NCBI RefSeq assembly: GCF_947242115.1
Contig: NC_074720.1
Coordinates: forward strand, 11,782,645 to 11,846,644
DNA from: Biomphalaria glabrata
Lineage: Eukaryota; Mollusca; Gastropoda; Planorbidae
Direction of reading: 5' to 3'
DNA length: 64,000 nt
Shown: one piece after another, positions 56,901 through 64,000 of the stretch
Position numbering within the stretch: position 1 is the stretch's first letter
How the letters are laid out: each line of letters opens with the position of its first letter
The notes under the pieces: model-generated
What the model saw: only the letters and a program-made list of their open reading frames with translations
What the model was told of the DNA's origin: nothing
Databases searched by the model: none
Position numbers and translations under genes: made by a program

Positions 56901-59900
56901 AATACTAAAAGTAATAAAAAGAAACTAATTTGATAGTTTAGAGCAGTGGTCTTCAACGGGTGTGATATTGGGGGGGCCCTGGGAGCCAAAGGGGTGGTAG
57001 GGGGGGCGCTGGGCACAAAAGGGGGCGTTGGGAATACAGGTGGAAAGAAGAAACTAAAGGTGCACTGAAACAAAACAAAAAAATAAAAAAATTCTTCAAC
57101 CTTAAAGCTGGCAAAAAAAAACAACAACATTAACAAAGTGTTGTTACGAAAATTCGCTGGTATGTAAAGGAGTATTTTACTGAGTTTTAGTGAGTTGACA
57201 CTAGATAAAAAGTATTCCAATGTTCTACTTTGAATGTCGGCATTTTTAGATGGGGTTATGAAACTAAGTCGACTTCACAAACATATAGCAATATCCAAAA
57301 ATAATTTAAGAATATTCATAAACAATTATGAAAAATAGCGAAGCAGGATAAGTTTTAGTGGTTGGACGCTACAATGGCTTCATAAGTATTATAGAATAAA
57401 GAACAGATCTATCCACTATTCACCTTGTGAGTTTCATTTTGTTCTGAATTCAGCAATAGTAATGTTTCTATTAAAATAAAAACTAAATTTACAATTAAAC
57501 CTAAATAAATGTAGGTTTTAATATTCAGTAATTTTAAAAGGAAATATTCTTAGGATCTGAAAGAAATTCTTGACAAAGAGATTCATTTTTGTATGTAAGC
57601 ACTGCAAATTATTTGTCATAATTTTTGTATAATGATAATAATGGCGGATTTTTAAGGAAAAAATATGAAAAGGGGGCGGTAGGCCAAAAAAGGTTGAAGA
57701 TCACTGATTTAGAGTACGGTGGTACTGGGTAGAGCTCATAAACAATGAACAGAGTCAACATTGATTTAGAGCTAAATAATGTTAATATTCAGCAGCATAC
57801 AACACTGACACTACTATCAAAAGTCACACATATACAAGACTGACACTACTATCACAAGTAGCATATGTACAACACTGACACTACAATCAAAAGTCACACA
57901 TATACAACACTGACACTAATATCATATAGAAAACATTCCACCTAAATCAAAGAATACAGGGGATAGCATTATATCTTAGTACATATACCTGTTTATTTCA
58001 TAAATATGTATGTATAATTCCATTCACACAGCATTATGAAATATAAAACCTACTGAAAAAAAAATTGGTTATGCTTTTAAATCTTTTCCAGCCAGTGGGA
58101 GGAACTCTTCTTAGAAAGATCATTTGGCATCACAGTAAAAAAGAGTATCCACAGTTATAAAAACAATCATATCAATGATATTAGTGATTCACAATCCAGT
58201 TAAAACTGACAAGAAAATGTAGTGAGTCTGACTTTCTTTTAAGTTTTATACAATATCAAGCCCAGACATGAAAAAGGTGAAAAACATGTTAACAGTCAAT
58301 CCTCATAAAATAATACTTAATATTTATTTCGAATGACATGGCCAAACCATTCAGAGATGATGAAATAAGATACATTAAAATCTTGTTTCATCCATTAATC
58401 TACAATAAGGTTTGACTGAACCTTCCAACACTAAGACAACAACAAAAATAGAAAGCTATTAACACTAAAAGTAGGCACAATGCTATTGCTATCTGCGGGG
58501 TAAGTTGAATCTTTTGATCTGAAGCTGTGTTGATGGTCTCCAGAAGTGAACAGCTGTTTCACTGCAAGGGAGTGGGGGTTGTTAGAACAGATAATGTTAG
58601 ATCTACTGAGAATGTTAGCACTACACACTAAGTACGTTACAATCAAACTTGCAAGGGACAAGCCAAATGTGGGTCAACAAACAAAAGCTTTAAAAGCATT
58701 CACAAATATTTAAAAGTTTCAGTTTAATTATCTATAAGCTGTGTCACTTACAATTATATAATTTATATTTATGTCATACAAGTTTCAAACTTAAGTTACT
58801 GATTTAAAAAAAAAAGATCTATAATTTATCAGTTAAGTTTTAACATAATTAAGTTATCTTATATTCATATCTTTTCTTTAGTAAGAATATTTTTATGTTG
58901 AATGAACACTGTGTCTTTTTTGTTTTTGCATCCATTGAATACAATAAAACATGATATATGGTCCTTACAAACTCTTTTAAACTCATCCATAGAGAATGTA
59001 ATTATTGTCTATGCCATAGTATTGAGCTATTCTAATAGGTTTAATGTTTGTTTCAGCTTAGTTGATCCACTAGTTAACTATATATTAATTGTGACTGTAC
59101 AATCAATACAATTAAGATTTATCTCCTCTGAATATGAAAATGTATCTGAACTCATTTTGAAACATTTTGGCTCTAAAAAATTCTCCCCGGCACTTAAGGG
59201 ATGATCAGTTTACAAAAAGGCTTCTCTCATGAGACCATATATCATGCCTGTAATTCTTTTTATAAGCTGTCACCAATTTTTTAACCTATTTAGGCTTGAT
59301 TTGGCAATGTAATGAGTCTATAGGTCAAGACAGCCTCAGGGTTCCACAAAAACAACATAAATACAAAGACAAGTCATGCTGAGATGGTGTATCCAAAGTT
59401 GTAGATAAGATTGGTACAAAGTGGGAATATATAGCATAGTGAAAGACTTATATTGTTTGGAAAATAGAGTAGACAAATGCATGCTCAAACATGAGAAAAA
59501 AGCATATTTACAGCAGACAAAAGCCAAAAATATAGAACACAATATATATGGTTTGGTAAGCAGAGTATTACATAGAGTTAGTCAGCCGAAATGTTTTCTA
59601 GTTGGAACAAAAACTTTACAAAAATCAATGGAAATTTTCATCAACATTTGTTTAAACTTATGAATATGATAAGATGATCCAAGTTTAATTCGTTTTTTTT
59701 TTGTGTGATTATGACAAACTGTTGACTAGTTTACTCTTTTATCTAAGGTTGTTATCTATTTTGTATACTTAAAATTATTGGTCAAATTTTGCATAGAAGT
59801 AGGCTACTAGTTGTTACTAAGAATAGACTTACTTGGAAGCAGTAAAGATTGCACTTGAGTTTGTGGCTATGGCATTGATGGGAGAGGCATGTGCTTTTAT

Positions 59901-62900
59901 TTCCCCTAGATTAGCACAGGTCTCTGGTTGCCACATCTTCAGGAGGCCTCCACGGCACCCACTGAGTAGTAAGTTGGTGCCAGGGACAAAGTCTAAGGCA
60001 CATACCCAGTCCTTGTGGGCAGCATTAATAGACTGAAACATTCAACAATTTATCTCGCTGTCAAATTTTCAAATTAACCCTACAATGTTTCAAGATCTCA
60101 AACAACTTTCATCTCTGCATCTTCCCTAGCAACATTGTTGTTCACAAGCTGGGGCATGGGGTGTGGGGGGGGGGGGGGGGGTGTGGGGGGAAGATTGTAC
60201 AATCTTTTGTCTGAGCTACATCAATACTTTCAGACTAAATTAACTTAAAATATTTCATTATCTGAAAATCATAAAGTGATTATGGTCTAAAGATTGATGC
60301 ACAAGTCACAAGAAACAGAGAAGTATATCTTGTATGAGCCTCCTAGAGCTGAGGGAGAATGTCTCTGCAGTGACATACAACCTGTATGAGATCTAGGAGG
60401 CATTACTTTGAACAGCAGAGTCTCTTGCCAATTTATCTGTGTGAATGTTGTTCGAATTTTTCATCTATACTGTTATTGTACAGTAGTTACGCTGTTGTTG
60501 ACAATTGTAGTCAAACTGAATTTCCATTTGATTGGATCAATAAAATTATCTTATCTTATCTTGGGTGCATTAGTCAAGTTCTAGTTATAAGTCAATAATG
60601 TGAATAGTAAGTTTTTCATAGTGTTAAAAAGTAGAATATATCAACTACCGGTAGATTATAAAATAATTCTTTTATTTGGATAATAAAAAACATGCTGTTA
60701 CCAAAATATTTAAAACCATTTATTAAAATTTATTACAAGACCTGACTTGTGTAAAGTTGCATAGCTTTGTTTTACCTACTCTTCTGATTTTAGATTAATT
60801 TTTTTATAATTTGAAAGAAATAGAAATAGAAATAACTTAGAAATAACTTCTCAAAACACATTGTGTGTTTACTTTAGTAGTATTTCATACGCCATCATAA
60901 CAAAGTAAGTCACTCACAATAAATCCATATTGTATTTTTGAAATAAAAGTAAAATGTTTCTGAAAACTAAGATTTTTCCCATTTGTCATAAGAATATAGC
61001 AGCAATGCCTTACTTGTTTCAGCTGTTTAGTGTTCAGGTCCCACTTCTTGATACACATGTCTCTAGAGCCACTAAACAATGTGCTGCCATCAATGGCCAG
61101 ACTCTGAATTCCATCATAATGTGGAGGCTCTAGATTGTACTTGGGGTTTAACACTCCTGCAGCATCTTCAATAACTTCGAAAATCTGAACAAAAATAAAA
61201 CTTAACTGCTAGTGTTGTTTGAAATGACAGTTTAAGTTTACTGCAGAAACTTAATGGTCCAGCACTAGGGGCAAGAAGCATTCTATATTGTCTGGGATTC
61301 TCTCTCCGATTGGTCATTTTTTTTTCTCAAAACATCTTATAAGAAATTGACTATGGCTTGGACACACCCTCAGGAGAAAGATAAACAGCATAGCAATACA
61401 TCTAGATAAACAATATAACGAAGAACCTACACAGCAATCAGAGCAAATCAAAGTCAATGCTGCTCACTAAAAAAACTGAAAACATTTTCATAAAAATTCG
61501 AATATAACGTGATGTTTATGAATGACTGAACAAACTTAAAATATGTCTCACCTTAATATAATGATCCTTAGAGCCAGAAATGACCATAGTATGGCCACTG
61601 TCTTTATGCAATGCCAAGGACATAACAGGAGCTTGATGACCACTGAGTCTACCACATTGACTATACCTGAAACAAAGAGAAACATGTAAACAACAACAAC
61701 AACACCATATCTTTGTAAATTGTTGGATAGAACAGAAGGTCAAAACTGGTATCAGTATTGCTCGATATTTGTACATAGATTTACTAACAGACACTCCCTT
61801 TGATGTAAATGTGGTTTTCTAAGTACTTTCTTCTACATTTCCCCTATAGACACAAAGTACACTGTACATGAGAAATGGAGCACTCAATTTTTGAGTTTAT
61901 AAAAGTATGAATTTCTTTAATGCATGATTTACTGTTCTATTTTTAAATGTTTTTTTTATATTGTATAATACAAATAAAAAAAAAAAATTCTTTTAAATAG
62001 TTATCTCTCTTTGCTTAGAGTTAAATGCCACATTTTAAAACCACAAAACTTAAATTGCCAAATCAAACTAATGCGTTCTTCCTTAACTAGTTGGACTTTC
62101 CCAAATTCTAGAGTGCTATGTTAATATGTTTGATGTAAATCATCATCCATCCCAGTGGCGCTACAGCCCATGGAGGCCTGCTTCAACACATCCTTCCACT
62201 CAGATCCCTCCTGGGCCTTTCGTCTCCACGCCCTAACCCCAAGGTGTTGCAGATCTGCTTCCACATCAATCCATTTGATGTAAATAGCGTAAAAAAAAAT
62301 AAAAAAAGAAACTGATTCCTTCATATTTGTAAGTTGATCTCAAAATACTAAGACTAACCTGCGTAGATCCCAGATCTGTACTACGTTTCCTGCACCACAA
62401 AAAATTGTGTTTCCATCTGCAGTTAGCTTCATGTCATTAATTTGATGCTCACGATACGTTGAGTCTGTGGTCAATCTGCCAGTTGAAAATGTAGCTAGAC
62501 CATTGGTGGTGAGACCAGAGGAACTGAGAGAATACAAATAATTAGTGAGAATTTATAGATACCACTAAAAATTCTTCCTAAATCATCCACTTTTAATAAC
62601 CTACAAGTATTCAGATACTATATATATCTTTATTTAGTATGTTTATCATCTATATTAAACATATCTGGTAGAAAATATTTGTGTTCAATTAAAAAGTGAA
62701 AAAAATGCTCTTAGTTTTGCTCCGTCTGTCTTTCTATTCATTTATACCAGAAACTCTACAATACAAAATAAAAATTTGAAAAGCAGATGATCTAAATCCA
62801 CAATGTCTCTATGAAAGCCTACCTAGAGGTTTGTATTATTTTGTTTATTTCTGCAATTGTGAACAAAGGTTGTGCAAGTTCACACTCGTTAAAAAAAAAA

Positions 62901-63712
62901 AAAGAAAGTTACTGCTCTAAAAATACACAAGATAGATTTCAGATTTACATTAAACTGTTCTTTGTAGCATGGAGTTAACTTTATTTTAAGGAAGACTGAG
63001 AAAGTTTTGTAGTCCAATAAGTGAAGATATAAGAAACAAATTATACCTTAGACAGGCTATGACAAAGTGAGACAGAGTTATGGAGGTAAGAAAAAAAAAT
63101 TGAATTACAAAAACTGGTAAAGTAAAGAAAGGCAGTATGTAGGCCTTCTTCATTTAAGGTTCTCGTAGATCGTCTGGGTATAAGTTATGGTCGAAACAAT
63201 GTTGTTCACACAGCAGTTCCCTTCTCTCAATAAAGCCAATGTGTCCAAAAGAGCGACAAATACCTATAGCAGTTTGGGACCACCAGCTATGCAGGTTTTT
63301 CCAGCATGTAGCACAATGTACTGCAAGCTGCCTTCGGTTTACAGGCTCCTAACCTGATGTTTCCTCATGGATGACCACAGAAGCCTTTCCCATGTTTGGG
63401 TAAAGCAGCAAGGCAGCAGATGTTTGGATACAAGTTTTCCTTCTACTTGGTGGGTAGCCAGCCTATGCTGAATAGCCCCTTGCCTTTGCCCCTCAACTGT
63501 TACAAGTATTTGTAAATTAGTGACTTACCTTAATGTCTTGATACAAGCATCAGCACCTCGTCGCATGTCCCAGACCCTGATAGCTGACTGAGATATAGTG
63601 AACACTAGCTGGGTCCTGGGACAGAAGCACACTTTTAGGACATTGTTTGGGTGACCTGGAAATGAGATGAGCTCCTTCCCAGTTCCTAGATCCCATGTCT
63701 TGGCAGTACGAT
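53964..63712 (-). CDS. KIF21: Kinesin-like KIF21, C-terminal WD40 part (5' part off the right edge)
   Basis: Exons on the minus strand: 63712-63529, 62523-62359, 61666-61552, 61184-61014, 60032-59833, then terminal exon B 54054-53964. Phases join without a break. Segments such as [76 protein letters not shown] and [13 protein letters not shown] match the KIF21A/B WD40 propeller closely. Exon B supplies [20 protein letters not shown] and an acidic end ([10 protein letters not shown]), the position and character of the vertebrate tail. KIF21 is a kinesin-4 motor that walks to plus ends and restrains microtubule growth; the WD40 domain aids cargo and lattice contacts. The motor and coiled coil are outside the window. 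Large introns hold a hAT element, an LTR element and LINE bits. No damage seen. Confidence 0.9.
54973..56848 (+). mobile_element. Young LTR element with gag-like frame, in KIF21 last intron
   Basis: Two 375-bp LTRs (54973-55347 and 56474-56848) that look identical by eye, each TGTTGTAAC...GTTACAACA. Both flanks show ATAT (4-bp target duplication). After the left LTR comes TGGTGTCAGAAGTGGG, like a primer-binding site; before the right LTR a purine tract GGTGGGGG. The only coding region, 55393-56481, begins with a SAP-like gag segment ([16 protein letters not shown]). No protease, RT or integrase is seen, so it cannot be autonomous. Apparent LTR identity means a very recent insertion. Probably a Ty3/gypsy-derived non-autonomous type. 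Antisense to KIF21. Confidence 0.85.
56944..57706 (+). mobile_element. hAT-like non-autonomous element in KIF21 last intron
   Basis: Ends CAGTGGTCTTCAACGGG and GGTTGAAGATCACTG are inverted and of the classic hAT type. Flanks are GTTTAGAG (56936-56943) and ATTTAGAG (57707-57714), 7 of 8 matching. 763 bp, with G-rich subterminal runs and no transposase frame. Confidence 0.8.
57795..57930 (+). repeat. ~40-bp short tandem array
   Basis: ACACTGACACTACTATC / AAAAGTCACACATATACAA blocks repeated about four times with small changes, between the hAT element and KIF21 exon A. Confidence 0.8.
58489..58561 (-). CDS. KIF21: Alternative terminal exon A of KIF21
   Basis: A polypyrimidine tract and acceptor CCCACTCCCTTGCAG precede 58561. 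Joined to the 59833 donor (phase 2) it reads [21 protein letters not shown] then PRR and a stop at 58489-58491. ETAVHFWRP occupies the same place as DCVGIWRP in exon B, the last WD40 strand, but the tail is basic instead of acidic. A minus-strand AATAAA lies about 160 bp past the stop. I read it as a mutually exclusive alternative last exon; a decaying duplicate is the alternative. Confidence 0.7.
60480..60566 (+). mobile_element. Probable LINE/SINE 3' end with TTATC tail
   Basis: CATTTGATTGGATCAATAAA is followed by ATTATCTTATCTTATCTT. The pentamer tail resembles the tail of the CR1-like LINE but on the opposite strand, so this is a 3' end of an element lying plus, in a KIF21 intron. Confidence 0.45.
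62125..62305 (-). mobile_element. RTE-like LINE C-terminal remnant in KIF21 intron
   Basis: The minus strand gives [20 protein letters not shown], then [20 protein letters not shown] and GMDDD, the usual last residues of RTE-type LINE proteins with a poly-Asp end. Confidence 0.65.
63154..63480 (-). other. Unidentified coding-like stretch in KIF21 intron
   Basis: A minus-strand open segment 63348-63154 reads [20 protein letters not shown], then [40 protein letters not shown] and LREP-stop. Upstream past an in-frame stop the same frame gives [17 protein letters not shown]. Cysteines and tryptophans are far too frequent for chance AT-rich DNA. I do not recognise the family; probably a repeat-borne protein end. 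Confidence 0.45.
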
Positions 63713-64000
63713 CTAGGAATAAAAGGCAGTAAATATTACAAAGTATTTATGGTAGTAAGATACAGGCATTTTTTTCTAGTCTAACCAAGTCCATCTTAAA
63801 GAGATAATAGTAGTGGCGAAAGTCACTATTGAACTATAGTTATAAAAAGAAAGATTAGCTTTTAATAAACAAATAAATTTAATGCTCTTATTTCATTTTC
63901 TGAACATATTTTTTTATTTTGTAGAGTCAGTTTCAGAGCAGAAAGCAGATCTGACCTAGTAACTGCAGTAGCAGATAAACTATCCTGCTTCCTGTTTCTT

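Noticed and set aside
58902-59663. Two plus-strand frames (100 and 80 codons) in a KIF21 intron
   Set aside because: AT-rich composition, no motif I know, antisense to the gene and no splice partner.

Overview
This is a eukaryotic nuclear window, AT-rich, intron-rich and packed with transposon remnants. The recognisable host genes (RPL12, TOP3B, KIF21) are animal orthologues. The dense CTAGATCTAG-type motif, several tRNA-derived SINE types and many LINE tails with zinc fingers fit a gastropod mollusc, most likely a planorbid freshwater snail (Biomphalaria/Bulinus type). The species-level guess is inference, not something the sequence proves.

Layout. 1-4.3 kb: a self-nested ~1 kb inverted-repeat family, then on the minus strand the first coding exon of an RRM/SR-type splicing factor whose remainder lies off the left edge. 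4.3-18 kb: a transposon graveyard. It holds two hAT-type elements with 8-bp target duplications (5464-7770 and 10352-15481). The second is a nest: hAT transposase remnant, a well-preserved LINE, a Ty3/gypsy-like fossil fragment and a small hAT-like MITE. A solo LTR lies at 16.4-17.0 kb. 18.26-23.83 kb (+): complete five-exon RPL12. 23.8-29.8 kb: intergenic, with a ~90-bp tandem array and LINE/SINE pieces. 29.83-42.29 kb (-): complete TOP3B, 17 coding exons reading as one 852-residue protein, one intron using a GC donor. 42.3-49.6 kb: SINEs, LINE pieces, a near-identical second LINE copy and an LTR-element gag-protease fossil. 50.68-51.2 kb: a 36-bp minisatellite. 53.96 kb to the right edge (-): the 3' half of KIF21 (C-terminal WD40 domain), starting off the right edge.

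The most interesting host signal is at the KIF21 3' end. Two separate terminal exons, 4.4 kb apart, are in the same splice phase, and each completes the last WD40 strand with a similar N-x-x-V-x-[IF]-W-R-P core. One tail is acidic, the other basic. The intron between them carries a very young LTR element with apparently identical LTRs and a hAT-type element, so the choice of C-terminus could be affected by transposons.

How the genes relate: RPL12 (ribosomal stalk base), TOP3B (DNA/RNA topoisomerase) and KIF21 (microtubule motor) are independent housekeeping or neuronal genes; no operon or cluster logic is visible. Coordinates of exons come from hand translation and splice-phase matching, so they should be accurate to the base where phases and family alignment agree, but no transcript data were available.
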